DNA of 64,000 bases from Typhlomys cinereus (taxonomy: Eukaryota; Chordata; Mammalia; Rodentia; Platacanthomyidae). The DNA is taken from the NCBI GenBank assembly GCA_023101885.1, contig JALPQD010000631.1, positions 320,001 to 384,000 on the forward strand, in the 5' to 3' direction. Below, one piece after another: positions 1-14,361 of the stretch. A model generated the notes under the pieces. It was not told where the DNA came from and made no database searches. It was given only the letters and a program-made list of their open reading frames with translations. Positions within the stretch are counted from its first letter, which is position 1; every line of letters starts with the position of its first letter. The position numbers and the translations under genes are program-made.

Positions 1-140
1 GTTAATCCCAAGCACACACATATATGCCAAGAACCTTAGCTAAAAGGGGGATTGAGGTAAAGCTGTAGTGTTTCAAATGTAATTTAAAAAATAGAAGCAA
101 CATATCCAACGACCTGTAGTTGATGAAATTAACTTTCTTA

Positions 141-388
141 TGTGTGTGTCTGTGCTTGTGTGTGTGTGTGTGTGTGTGTAGGCTCAAGGATGACATCAGG
201 AATCATTTTGGATTGCTCTACCTCTTCAATGCTTTGCTTTGGGGTTTTCCAGCTCTTTCCAGGCTGAAATTGCCGACTACTGCCATTTCCTCCACCTGGC
301 ATTTTTACGTGGGTTCTGGGGATCCTCATTCAGGTTCCTCTGCTTGCGAGGCAAAGGTTTTTAACCCCTAAACCATCTTTGTAGCCTT
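141..388 (-). mobile_element. tRNA-headed rodent SINE with (TG)n tail
   Basis: The + strand reads a (TG)n tract at 141-180, then the reverse complement of the SINE body recurring throughout this window (catcaggaatcattttgga, gctttgcttt, cctggcatttttac), and ends with the reverse complement of a tRNA-like head near 388. Head on the right and dinucleotide tail on the left fix the - orientation. It is diverged and no flanking duplication was found. Confidence 0.75.
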
Positions 389-401
389 GTTTTGCTTCTT
401 A

Positions 402-414
402 TTTGTTTGTTTGT

Positions 415-453
<39 letters not shown>
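402..453. repeat. (TTTG)n/(TTTA)n microsatellite
   Basis: Three TTTG units run into about ten TTTA units and then a GA-rich stretch. Together they look like the low-complexity tail of the - strand SINE that follows. Confidence 0.9.
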
Positions 454-1411
454 GAAGAGAGAGAGAAAGACAGAGACCGAGACAGAGGCGGAGAAAGACA
501 GAGGAAGATAAAAAGAAGAACACATGCTTGCTGTGTGTGCATGGCACATGGGTGGAAGCCAAAGGACAACTTATTTATTTTATTTTATTTTACTTTACTT
601 TTTACTTTTTTTCCCCAATCATATAAATTTAATAGGTACCCCGGTCCCCTCCCTCCCTCCACCCCTCCCCAGTCCCCCTTACTCCCTTCCCCCCTTTTCC
701 CCTTCCTTTCACCCCCCTCCCTCCCTTTCTCCCAATATCCCCCTCTTCCCCCAATCCCTGGAGCATCCTTTAGTGTGCATGTCAAACTTCCCTCTGCTCC
801 TCCACTCTAATGAGGTGTAAGGACTCAGTAGCATTGACTAGAGCCCTTTCTTGGGCTCCCCTTTAGTATGGGAACACTATTGTGACTGTTAATCTCTTTC
901 CTCTAAGGATCCTAGTGCCCGTGATCCATGCTAGACTTTGGGTGGTCATTGATAGGTCAGTCATTGCTCAGATCATGCAAAGTCCTATTATGGTTACTGC
1001 GGCCCTAACTTGTGTGGAGTATCTTGCATATCGTTGCTCCTCCCCATCTTTAGGCTCTTACAATCTTACCGCCCTCTCTTCCGCAAATTTCCCTGAGCGT
1101 CAGGATGGGGAGAGATTTGGCTGGTCTAGTTCCAGGTGATTAATGTAGAGTCTCTGATGTTCTGAATCATGGTTTGTTGTTGTTTTCAGTTTTGCTGTTC
1201 CTGCACTGCCCTTGGCTCCATCTTGATTGGTATTAGAGGTCACCTCCTGAGGAGCAGTAAGTCCTCCCTGGACTGCGAGTCCGGGATGGAAAGAAAGGAC
1301 AACTTTTAGAAGTCCATCCTTTACTACTACTATATGAGTTCCTAGGGATCGAACTCAGTTCTCAGGTTTGTGAGTAGTTGCCTTACCTACTGATTTATCT
1401 CATCAGGCCCC
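454..1411 (-). mobile_element. B3-like SINE split by an L1 insertion
   Basis: Positions 454-572 (GA-rich tail, then gtgtgcatggcacatgggtggaagcc) and 1294-1411 (gagttcctagggatcgaactcag to tttatctcatcaggcccc) are two halves of one - strand SINE. The sequence aaaggacaactt occurs at the end of the first half and the start of the second, so the two rejoin once the L1 is removed. Family name is by resemblance only. Confidence 0.65.
573..1293 (-). mobile_element. 5'-truncated L1, 3' UTR only
   Basis: The left edge is a T-rich tract (the poly(A) tail on the - strand), followed by a C-rich polypyrimidine stretch (polypurine on the element strand). The rest matches 24440-25090, the 3' UTR of the longer L1 in this window, over about 650 bp (ggagcatcctttagtgtgcat, tgtggagtatcttgcatatc). 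A 12-bp target-site duplication, aaaggacaactt, flanks it at 561-572 and 1294-1305. No ORF2 sequence remains. Confidence 0.85.
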
Positions 1412-4104
1412 AAAATAAACTAGGATGCTATATGATACAGTAGGAATACTGCATGATCATAAAAAAATTCCCAATTGGGAATTTCCCATGCAGAAAGGAG
1501 GTAACAAAGCAGTCTGCAGGGTATGTTTCCAGTTTTAAAAGTTATGCTCCATTTTGTAAGAACTTGTATTTACCGTGATAATTAATCTTGATTAACTTGA
1601 AAAAAAGACCAAAAAGTTATGTAAGAAAGTCAGAATATTTGTTTTCTTTTATTCTATTCTTTTTTCCACATGCATGCTGTAACATTTTCTCTAGTAGATA
1701 TTTCTCTAGTGTAAGATTTCTCTTTGTTGGATGACAACTGATATGGCCCCACCAATCCTTGAGAGCATTCCTTGACCTGCCCCTGGAGTATTTTACCTGC
1801 CTGGTGTCTGTCCCCGACTGCTGTGGGCAGCCTGACAGTGTCTCTCTTAGATTTCAAGAGTTCCAGCAGATGACAGAAAAACGGCTTCCCAATAACTCTC
1901 AAAGGACAAATTTGTCCTAAGAATGTGCTTGGTTAAGGCTAGTCCTGGAGACCAAGGGGAACCTCAGCGCTGCCTTTGGAAAGCAGATCTGGCCCTAACT
2001 GAGCCCTTTCAGTACTTTGTGGCTCACCTCAAAGCAGTTAAAGTGGTACACTCAAGAGGTTTGGGGTGGGGATGGTTAAAACTCACCGCTTCTGCTCTAA
2101 GTTCTCTTGTGCGACTCACTATCCTGCTTTGTCTGCTACAGCACCCCCTTCCTTCTTGCAGCCTTTTTGTCTATTACAAAAACAAACAACGAACAAACAA
2201 AAAATGACTCAAAAAAGCTCTCTTCTTGATTCAGGTCTTCAAGCTCAATCTCAAATGGTAAAAAAGCTTTATGAATAAACAAGGGCCTTAGCTGCGACTT
2301 TGTGATCAGAACCCCCAGCCCTGTAATTCTCCGACTGCAGTTTAACTAACCATGATAACAAACAAGAGCAAAGAGATGTGCATTGAAAAAGAAAATGAAT
2401 ATTCCCATTACCTCTAGCAGGGGATATTCTCCCAGCATGCACACTGCAACCACTTGATGGTCTCTGGCTCCTAAGGTCTAGGACACTTGGTGCCAGGCCT
2501 TGAGTACTGGATTGCATGTGCCTCTAGATTCTGAATCAGCTGAAATTCACATTAAAATGCATGATGCTGCTGCGCATTACTGGCAAACCCCACAAAGTCC
2601 CGAAATAAAACAAAGCAATGTGACCAAACAACAGCCACAGAAACCCAGAAAGGAAAATATTTTCAGACATTTTCAAATTTTCATGTCTGAGCAGTTTAAG
2701 ACAGTGGACACTCAGGCGCGCCTTCCCCCTCCCTCCCCAATTCTTCTCAGTGGGCCTCCGGGGCTGACTGAAGATGCAAGACCCTGTTACTGGAACTAAT
2801 CTGGATATGAGGGCGGCAGCACGGAGCCTGAGAGGAACAGGAGGAAGGCTGCGTCCCTGGTGGATGCAGGGAAGGGATGGATAGTTACACTGTATGCTCA
2901 CAGCAGGAAGAGCCCAGGGGAGAATACATCGCTTAAAATAGCAGCCCCTGTTCTGGAAGTTTATTCTGCCACCACAAGGCTTCTTTCCTCTGTGATACTT
3001 GGTTCTTGGTATTCTCATCTGAAAATATATCCCTGGAGGATGATGGGAACATGGCGGGGAGTTGGCATTGCACAAACTCCTAAGAAAGCATGGAGAGACA
3101 GATGCCAGTCACTCGCCTCTCTAGTCCTCCAGTTTCTCTAGTCTCTTCTGCCCTCTTCACTTTCACACTGTCCACATGGTCCCTTGTGTTCTTTCATTCA
3201 TAGAGAAATATACATGGAAGAGATTCCCAGAAACTCCTTCCACCAAGTCAAGTTAAAGGATGTTAGGCATGAGCTGGACCTCATAAGTTCATCCTAGTTG
3301 CGGGACCACAAAGGACTTTTGGCAGATTGGTCAGCGATGTGTCAGTACGATGTCCAGTCCAGTGTGGGTCCTAGGCTGCAAATTCCGTGCCCAGTTTTCC
3401 AATGATGTGCTGCAGGGGGTCCATCTTTGGTTCTGTGCCTGTCTTTCCACTGAAGGTCTTGGGCTTTCTCCCTCTCCAAATCATACAAGACTGTGTCTGG
3501 ACCATGTTCACACCAAGGTGTAGATTTCTAGTGTACAGTAGTTCTGGGTTGTATGAGGGAGTGGCTGGCAAGCTAAGTGTGCTAATGAGATCCCTAGACT
3601 CAAGTTACAGAAGGAAGGTTGTACCAACATGTGAAAATGGGAAGGGGGTGTTGTGAGAATGTTCATAGCTCGACTGAACTCCCAGCACTAGGCAAGACTG
3701 TGAACTCACTTCTGTAACATAGCTTGAATCCCTTCATGTCTCATTATAGTACTGTTGTCTTCATCTAGTATCCATCATTGGGCCACAACCTAGAATCTCT
3801 CTCTTGGCTTCTTAGCTGCCACTTACATCTACTGCCATAGTCCTGTAGGATGAGATCCCAGTCTCTCCTATCTTGTGTCTCATCACATCCCATTTAGTGC
3901 ATTCCACTCCTCTCTTTGCTGTTCTAAGGAAAAACTGAACAGAATGATGTATAGATTCCCAAGCATTCCAAGTTCTCTTTGTTTTGGGGATCTTTGTCAA
4001 TCACAAATCCCTTTTCCTGGAACCTCCCCTTCCCATCTCACTGTCATTTTATTTATTCATTCTCCTGGCTGGCAGTGCCAGGCTAGCAGACAGATCACCT
4101 CTTC
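1412..4104. other. Intergenic, no gene recognised
   Basis: I see unique-looking noncoding DNA without a convincing exon. The longest reading frame (2536-3075, - strand, 179 codons) has no domain, signal peptide or composition that supports a protein. No tRNA or other RNA gene was recognised. Confidence 0.6.
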
Positions 4105-4400
4105 TTTTTTTTATTATTTATTCAATTGTGCATGTATGCATGTATGCCTGCACGCGTGTGTGTATATGTGTATGTGTGTGTGCGTGTGTAGAACCACAGA
4201 TGAATTCGGGAACCACCATGGACCGCTTCCACCTCCTCCTTGTTTACTCTGCCTGGCGATTCACAGGCTCCGCCCTACCAGGACCAAAACCCAGCCCCCC
4301 CCCCCCCCGCTTCTGCCTGACGCCTGGCGTCTAGGATCCGAACTCAGGACCTTCCACCTGCAGGGCAGAGGCTTAACCCCTGAGCTACCTCTGCAGCCCC
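4105..4400 (-). mobile_element. tRNA-headed SINE, variant body
   Basis: This is the reverse complement of the copy at 47007-47282: tail (ttattcaattgtgcatg, TG-rich), body (gaccgcttccacctcctcc, ctctgcctggcgattcacagg) and head (gagctacctctgcagcccc). An 18-nt C homopolymer sits inside at about 4291-4308. The two copies share body features absent from the other SINEs, so they form a distinct subfamily. Confidence 0.8.
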
Positions 4401-4418
4401 AAATCAGCTCTTCTAGGA

Positions 4419-4840
4419 TGTCATGGTTAGGCACAGGTATCAACTTGACAGTTGAAAGTTTGTGCTCTGGGCACCTTTGTAGAGAATTAGTGGTTGAGTT
4501 AAGCCCAAAGCAAACCTACAGGAAATTGTTTTAGCTGATGGGAAAGGCCCAGCCCATGGTGGTTGGGACTAGGCCCTGTAATAAAATAGAGAGCTAATTG
4601 AAAAAGTTGGCATCCTTGTATACACTTGGCCAGACATGCTGGTCTGGCAAGTAAGGATCGTCCCTCTCTCAGCCATTATGTAGAGATGATGTGGCCAGTT
4701 CCTTCAGCCCTGGTGTTGGTGTGAGCTCTCCCATCAAGCTGGACTGAGAATTGTAGCCGGACTATGGTAAGAAAATAAACCCCCGTTCCCGTAAGGGGTT
4801 TGATGGTGATTTATCAGCAACCATGCAGGTGAATTGCAAC
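4419..4840 (+). mobile_element. Solo LTR, MaLR/ERVL-like
   Basis: It begins TGTCATGGTTAGGCAC and ends near ttatcagcaaccatgcag, with aataaa in its 3' third. Phrases such as tcaacttgacagttga, gggcacctttg and ctggtctggcaagtaagg recur at 39195-39810, 51437-51806 and, inverted, in the two-LTR element at 55310-57384. I call it a solo LTR because no internal region adjoins it. Confidence 0.7.
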
Positions 4841-5680
4841 CTAGATATCCTTGACCCTTCATGGAGCCCATTGTGAGTCTTAAGGGATCTCTCACTCCAA
4901 AACTCAGGCTGACAATGTTTCATCATCTAGAACACAGAAAAGAGCAGAAGGGAGAGGGGGCGAGGAGTTGGATGTGCTCTATTGTATCCCAGAAGTCACA
5001 CTTACTCTTCTACCCAATCGGCATTGCCAAAGCAAGGCATGGCAGTATCTAAATTCTAGAATGTAGGAAAGCAAAGTCCTCCTATGTGCCTAGACATGGG
5101 CAAACCTAAAAATATTGTTAAACAGCTTAAGTGATGCAAACATTAAGGTTGAGACGGGGCTTGAAAAATCCCCAGTTGAATGGAACAATGAGAAATGCTT
5201 AATTTGCAGGAGGGTATCTAAACCACGTGGGAAAGAGGTTGTGGAGTGAAACATTAAGACTTAAAGATGGCCAAAGTGACAATACCTTCCAGTCTAGACG
5301 TTTGACTTATGTAATAGGGAGAAGAGAGTTAATTACAGTAGCCGGCATGACCAAGGAAGGTTACAGGCCTGGTTGGTGGTTGGCCTTAGTGTGACTTGCC
5401 CTTATTTAGGTCACATCTGAGGAGAGTCTGAAGATCCATGGTTAAGGAAGAGCTGAATGGATCCCTCAGCCTGTGCAAAAGACTGAACTCCAAAGCACTG
5501 CAGAGAGACTGGCTTTAGATTAGAATAAGGTTTCCTCCTCTAAGCAAAGGAAACTACTGAAGATGAGCTGGTGCAAAAACAGACTGGTTTATACACTGAA
5601 AGATAGGGAATTCTTTTCCAATGGCTTTTGCTATCATTAGGAATTTAATTCATAGTGTTCTACTGAAAGAAATTTAAGGA
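4841..5680. other. Intergenic, nothing recognised
   Basis: No exon, RNA gene or clear repeat was identified in this stretch. Confidence 0.6.
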
Positions 5681-5909
5681 GGAGCTGGAGATATGGCTCA
5701 GAGGTTATGACTGTCTCACAAGCAGAAGGTTCTGAGTTCAGATCCCAAGTCCCATGTAAAAATGCCAGGTGGAAAAGGTGGAGGCCTGCACTTTCAGCCC
5801 AGGTGGGCAGAGCCTGGGAAATCCCAGAGCATAGCAAGGAGGAAGAAGCAATCCAGGATTATTTGGGAAGTTATCCTTGGTCCTCCACAGGGGCGCGCGC
5901 TCACGCACC

Positions 5910-5963
<54 letters not shown>

Positions 5964-5966
5964 TAA

Positions 5967-5968
<2 letters not shown>
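5681..5968 (+). mobile_element. tRNA-headed SINE with (AC)n tail
   Basis: The head ggagctggagatatggctca carries an A-box-like segment. The typical body follows (gatcccaagtcccatgtaaa, gcagagcctgggaaatccca, caatccaggattattt) and then an (AC)n tail at about 5918-5961. This near-full-length copy is useful for defining the family. Confidence 0.85.

Positions 5969-6006
<38 letters not shown>
5969..6006. repeat. (AG)n microsatellite
   Basis: About 19 AG dinucleotides directly follow the (AC)n tail of the preceding SINE, forming a compound microsatellite. Confidence 0.95.
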
Positions 6007-6007
<1 letters not shown>

Positions 6008-6009
<2 letters not shown>

Positions 6010-8210
6010 CCACACATGTCTTCCTAGACCAAGACTGGAAGGCTGTTAAGCCATTGTCTCTAAATGGTGCTGTCTATTTCAGGCACCATGTAGTCAGTTT
6101 TAACTGCCAAATGCAGACTTTTAGGCGCACACATAAACCTAGTAAAGAATGGCTCATTCATGTAGTTGGCCACAGAAGTTTTAATACAGCTGTTGAGTAA
6201 AACTAGTTTTCTGCCCAAATTCGCCCAGAAATACCCTGCAGTAACCCCAGAGGCTTTGACCTGACCTTTGTCCTGATTCCTATCTTCAACCTTTGCTCTG
6301 TAAGCATCGAGATCGGTCCAGGATTTTTCCCATTTTCTTCTTCAAATAGGGTTTTTTGTTTGGGGGGGGAGTGTTGTTCAGAGAGGGCTCCCTTCTTAAT
6401 TTAATTTTGTTTCTTCTTCCTTTGTTACAAGCAGATGTCACTTTTACATCTGTGACTCTGATCAAATGCCCCGTGTCTCCCTAACCAACAGCCCAGCAGA
6501 TGTTCCTACTATTAGCCAAAACTCCAGCAAAAGGTAATAGGCAGTCCCTTCTGGTAATTAAGGCTTTGTATGGGGGAAGGGTGTGGAGGGGGAATGACTG
6601 GAACCAGACTTTCTGGGAAGAGGTCCTTAAGGGACAGATATGGGGCTCAGCAACCTGTCACCAATGCAAGGATGATACTTGTATACAAGGAATCTCCAAA
6701 ACTAATCTAGACACACAAACACCATCTAAGAGTTAGCCATAAAAGTCCAACCCAAGCCCAACCTAACTAACCAAGGATAAATGGCTTTCACAGTGACACC
6801 ATCTCCCAACATACCGTGTTTATATACAGGAAGAGAGTGTATAACTTCTTGCATAAATACTGTGCATAATACAAGATGATATATATCTGGCACACACACC
6901 TTCTAGTAGTTTCCTTAAAAAAGTGAACTGTTTCCCATTTGCTTTCTTTTCTTCCACTGATACCCTGGAGCCCACTCACTGATTTGTTATAATCTATGTA
7001 CTTTACATAAATGCAGTGGGAGCCAAATTCAAAAGTCAAGTTTAATATGCAACTCTAAGAGACTCTGCCATTATCTGCCATCATCGCCATCTTCATCATC
7101 ATTACCATCATACACATGCATCATGGTTGTTTTGGTGAAAGTAAAAAAAAAAGCCTCCATTCCAGGTGAACACAGTGGGCCATCAGGTTTGAGAGGTCCG
7201 GGAAATGGCATCCCAGTAAAGTCTGTGGACATTATTTTCTTAGAGCAGGCGAGAAGACCGCTCCTTACAACATCTCTGCAGAGGGCCAAGGACAAATCTT
7301 GCCTTTAATTCTCTGGTTGAGAGAGAGCTAGTTCTGAGTTGCAGCTTTGCCACACAGCTGAGTTGGCTGAGCTGGGTAATTCAGATGCAGCATTAAATAA
7401 AGCAATCAAAAAGAAAATTCCTCTGAAACTCTCACTGGTATTTAATATTTTATTCAGCCCCGTGTTATTGTGCTTCGCTTGTGGTGAAACAGACTCTCAG
7501 CAGTCATTAGACATTAGGAGGCTGACAAACGTTTTCCCACGAATTGCTACTACAATACAATAGCATTCTGTTTGCCGTTTGTTTCCTTGTCTTCTAACAT
7601 TCTTTCTGACTTTCAAGGAGAAAAAAGAAGAAGAAAAAGCAACCCTCTGATGAATGGCAAGGAAAAGGAAAGAAAAGTTTCTTTAAAATGTGCAACCTTT
7701 TTCATTCCGCACCATGTAAACATTTTTTTTCCCCTCGTGGTATATGTGCTGGTAATCTTTTCTCTTTTAGTGCTTTAAATGGCCTTTTTTTCTTTTACCA
7801 AATGACATTGTCTTTTCTATTATTGATTCAGAAAATCATCAGGATAAAAAAAGTCAACCGTGTACACATATTAAGAAAGGGAAGTCAGAGGAAGATGGAT
7901 CAAACCATCCATCTATCCATGTGGCCATTTATCTATCAATCCATCTAGCTTCCCACCCGCCTCTATTAAAATAAATAGCAGGCGCTGTACACATTGCTGG
8001 TTGGCTGAAGTTGTGATCTGGACAAAAGGTCTGTTTGGGAAAAGGATGCTGAACCTCTAATTCTATTTGTGCCGGTTGAAAATCAGGAGGGGTTTTTCTA
8101 CACTTCACTATTATTAGATTATTTCTTATAGATGGTTTCTTTTTTCCTCCCAGACGCGTGGTGGAGGGCTGCTGAAGCAGTTGGTCTATAGTTGGAATAA
8201 TTAAATTAAC
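6008..8210. other. Repeat-poor noncoding block upstream of PHOX2B
   Basis: No SINE, L1 or LTR is recognisable here, unlike almost everywhere else in the window. The right half is AT-rich with ATTA/TAAT cores, and an imperfect CAT-triplet run lies at about 7077-7117. Depletion of repeats next to a developmental regulator suggests conserved regulatory DNA. That is inference without an alignment. Confidence 0.45.
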
Positions 8211-8214
8211 CATT

Positions 8215-9240
8215 TGGTACAACTTTTAGGGGAGAGCTCGCGTGTAGAAAGCACAGCTGAGACAAAACAGGGCGCCGGGGCCGGGCCGGGCGGGCTGGGG
8301 CCGAGCTGGGGTTGGGGCTCTGGCCTGGTGCAGCCCCGCGTTCTTTTCATCTCTGAGCAGAAGCAGGACCCCGGGACCACAAAGGACCCGCAGAGGAACG
8401 ACGGGCCAGGGCTAGGGGGAGGGACGAGGACACGGAACAAAATAAACCTACAAGGTCCACAAAGGGAAGAATGAAGTCAAGAGCATTTGCTCATCCGACC
8501 GTGCGGCCCAGCTACAAAAGCAAGAAGGCGCACAGCGTTCGGGGTCCCGCGAGGCCGGGCACCAGGGGGCGCCTGCAGAGATCGCGCAGGCGCGACCAGG
8601 TGGAAGGAGCCAGGGCAGTCCCGAGTAGGGGGATGTGGAGCCCTCGCCTGGCGCCCGGTCTGGACCTATTTCGCCTCCCTGACCCTTCAAGGTTTGGCAC
8701 TTCCCTTGCCTGGGTCTTCTGGCCAAGTCCTAGCTCTGTCGGGGTCAACACGGTCCCCCGAGGGGCACAGGGAGTCCCATGCCCCAGACCCCTTTCGTTG
8801 GACTGCCGCGGAGCCACCCACTTCAAAGGCCCCACCCTCTCACCCAAGCCTCATCTCGAACTCTCTCTGTGAACCCACTTCCTCGCGTTCTCTGACCTCT
8901 GGGCAGACCCAGGCTATTAGGGAACCAATACGGAGTTGTTCACCCCGCAGATCGGGTGGCGCAGGGCTTGGAACTCTGCGCTCGGACAAGATCTCACTCT
9001 CCAGGTGTAGGGTCCTGGGGCCGATCGAGCGAGCGGTCTGGGTCTCTAACCTCTGTAATCGTGAGCACCGGGGAGCCTTCGCCTTGCGCGCCTCTCCCTC
9101 ACCCGCCTGCCCCAAGTTTCCCTCCGACAGAGAAATGTTCTCAAAGCCCACCTCCACCAGGGGAGAAGGGGCCAGATAGCATCCTTCTGGCTGTGTTCTG
9201 CGCATCTTCATCCCCAGAAAGTGGGCCTGAGCTTTGAGGT
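8215..9240. promoter_or_regulatory. CpG-rich island about 3 kb upstream of PHOX2B
   Basis: GC and CpG content rise sharply, most densely at 8265-8340 and 8500-8660 (gggccgggccgggcgggctg, gatcgcgcaggcgcgaccag), and fall off near 9240. Open frames here are a by-product of high GC content. It could be a distal element or the start of a divergent noncoding transcript; human PHOX2B has an antisense neighbour. I cannot place a start site. Confidence 0.6.
8559..8573 (+). promoter_or_regulatory. CTCF-like motif
   Basis: The sequence gcaccagggggcgcc matches the CTCF core (CCASYAGRKGGC type) apart from the first position, and lies within the CpG-rich island. Occupancy is not shown by sequence. Confidence 0.45.
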
Positions 9241-11224
9241 CCCTCTCAGGAAAAAAAACAAAACAAAACAAAAAACAAAAACAGGAGACATCCTTCCTTC
9301 TCTTCACCCCCCCCCCAAAAATTCCAGGGAACCAAGAGACTTGGACACACACCCCTGTGCCTAATCACCTATCCCTCCCCCTCCCTTAGGCAGAAGACGG
9401 CGGGAAAATACGAGGGAAATTCCATGTGGAGTAGCAGAGGGTAAGGCGCCTCTTGGTCCAAATGCAGATTCATATTCATGAGAGCGATAAATAAAGACAA
9501 ATCCGCGCTGTAATAACCCTTGGATTCGCATCCGTCTTTGCTGGCCTTTAGGTCCGGGGGACTGAAGACAGATGTTTGTGTCCCTTTTCTCCTCTTGTCT
9601 GGTGACCATAAAGAAAAACCATTTAGAGTGTTGCAATTTGTTTCCCGCCGCAGTAAAACCTCCTATGCATTTATTTTCATTTCACCCCGGTGCACAAAAA
9701 AAAGTGCACACTGGTCAGCAGGGTCCTTCTTTATCAAATACGCATTGTACAACATGCAACTGCCGTAAAACTATCAGCTCTCCCCATAAAACTATCACCA
9801 GCTTCTTCCGTAGGTCCTGTTGCCCTCACTTTCCGACTGGACTTCTGGGCTTTGGCACGCGCGCCCAGACGATGCGCAAACACCTGGGACAGGCTGAAGC
9901 TCACCTCTCAGAGAAGCACTGGCGGGGGTGGAGGGGGGGGAACCGCTGTTCCTGTTTAATCCATTATATCGTCCGCGGCGGTTTAGTGCTCAATAAAACG
10001 GGGTGGCAGTGGAGAGTAGCATCGAATTAAACCACTTAGTTTGGCAAACACTGAACGCCTAAATGCCCCTATAAAGACTTTATGAGTTTGTTACTTTAAT
10101 TACTGACTTGTTACAGAGCACATAAAGGGGGTAATGAATGCAATAAAACTAATTATCTACACATTTAATTCATATAAAATATCCAGGGTTTGTTTACACC
10201 ACACGGCGACTCAGCTAAGCATCCCCCCTCTTGTCCACCGAGAGGAAGGATTTAATGAAATATTTTCCCTTATTCTGCTGGAGTCTAACGAACCAAATGA
10301 AAATTACCCTCAGCTTAAATCATGGGGCCACTGAGGTCCACAAATCATTGCTTGCTTCTTTGTCTGCGCCTCACTGCCTGCACCCAAGAGCCTGAGAAAC
10401 TCCCCAGGACACGCAAGGCGCCCAGCCTGGAGCCCCATTCATTTAAATGGCAAGGCTTGCGCTCCGTGAAACCCGCAAACCTAAGGGGTAAACAACAGTC
10501 CTCTTTGGGAAGCCTCCAGTGTAGAGCGGCTTGTGAGCACTAGGAAGGGAGGAGGGAGAGCACCTCCGGAGAACGGAAGAGGAGACTTCCCTCTGCACAC
10601 GCTTCGCGACCGACTCGGTAGTGCAGGTGTGATTAAAACGAACATCAGGGACCCTTCCAAACCACCCAGTACAGCCCCAGCTCGTCCCAAGCAGCCTTGA
10701 GCTCCAAGAAACCGTGGCTTGAGAACCACAGATGCTTTTTACCCCGTCACCTGCTTTACTGTTTTTAAGCAATCACCTAACCAAGTCTTGAAAAAAAGCA
10801 CATTAAGCGTCCTGGAGAAATGCAGTTGAGAAGATGCTGTTTTCCATCCCTTCCGACCAGGTGCATTTTAAAGAAATCCGCTTAGGGTAGGCATAACCTC
10901 CATTGGCCCACTTACTCTATGTTACAGGACGCCTGAGCCTTGCCAATGTCCCCGTCCTTTACAGCATTTCATGCACTTCGGGGGGTAGGCTTGTTGTTAA
11001 ATTGAGCGTGTAACACTCTTACAAAACAGGTTTTCTATGACATCAAGGTTTCTTCTCCCTAACCACGAAAAAAAAAAAAAAAAAAGGACGAAGAAGGGAG
11101 AAAACACACACACACACACACTATCTCAATTTATGCCTAAGGTATATGATCAGTTAAAAAGGCTTAAAAGCTCGGGGAAATTGGATCAGGGAGAATCGTC
11201 ACCCAACTTTCATTATTTCCAAGT
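9241..11224. other. Noncoding block immediately upstream of PHOX2B, candidate enhancer DNA
   Basis: Apart from an A-rich CAAAA run near 9251-9283, a short A homopolymer near 11068-11085 and a CA run near 11106-11121, no repeat is evident. The part at 10040-10300 is rich in homeodomain-type cores (actttaattactgac, aactaattatctac, cacatttaattcatat) and in CATAAA/CAATAAA motifs. No exon is recognised. Enhancer function is inferred from repeat depletion, motif density and position. Confidence 0.4.
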
Positions 11225-11330
11225 AGTGTGATTGAATTAAAGGGCAGGGAGCTGGTTAGAAGGGAGGATCAGGGGCTCAGTGCGTAATGGTGTGGTATTA
11301 AATTCTAATTAGAGATGCAGGAATCAATGA
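11225..11330 (+). promoter_or_regulatory. PHOX2B core promoter region (predicted)
   Basis: A TATA-like tattaaa lies at 11296-11302, about 360 bp before the start codon, which fits a 5' UTR of roughly 330 nt. Close by are tgattgaatta (11229-11239), close to a palindromic TAAT-N3-ATTA paired-homeodomain site and to a HOX/PBX site, taatta (11306-11311), and the PBX-like atcaatgata after it. Phox2b is known to be controlled by HOX/PBX and by itself; these particular sites are my inference. Confidence 0.45.

Positions 11331-14361
<3,031 letters not shown>

Noticed and set aside
2536..3075. 179-codon frame on the - strand
   Set aside because: No family, no splice or promoter signal, and it ends arbitrarily; treated as chance.
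3875..4534. 219-codon frame on the + strand
   Set aside because: Half of it is an antisense SINE with TG and C homopolymer tracts, and it continues into an LTR.
8471..9352. Long overlapping reading frames on both strands (133-230 codons)
   Set aside because: They overlap on both strands within the CpG-rich island, have no domain, and are what high GC content produces by depleting stop codons.
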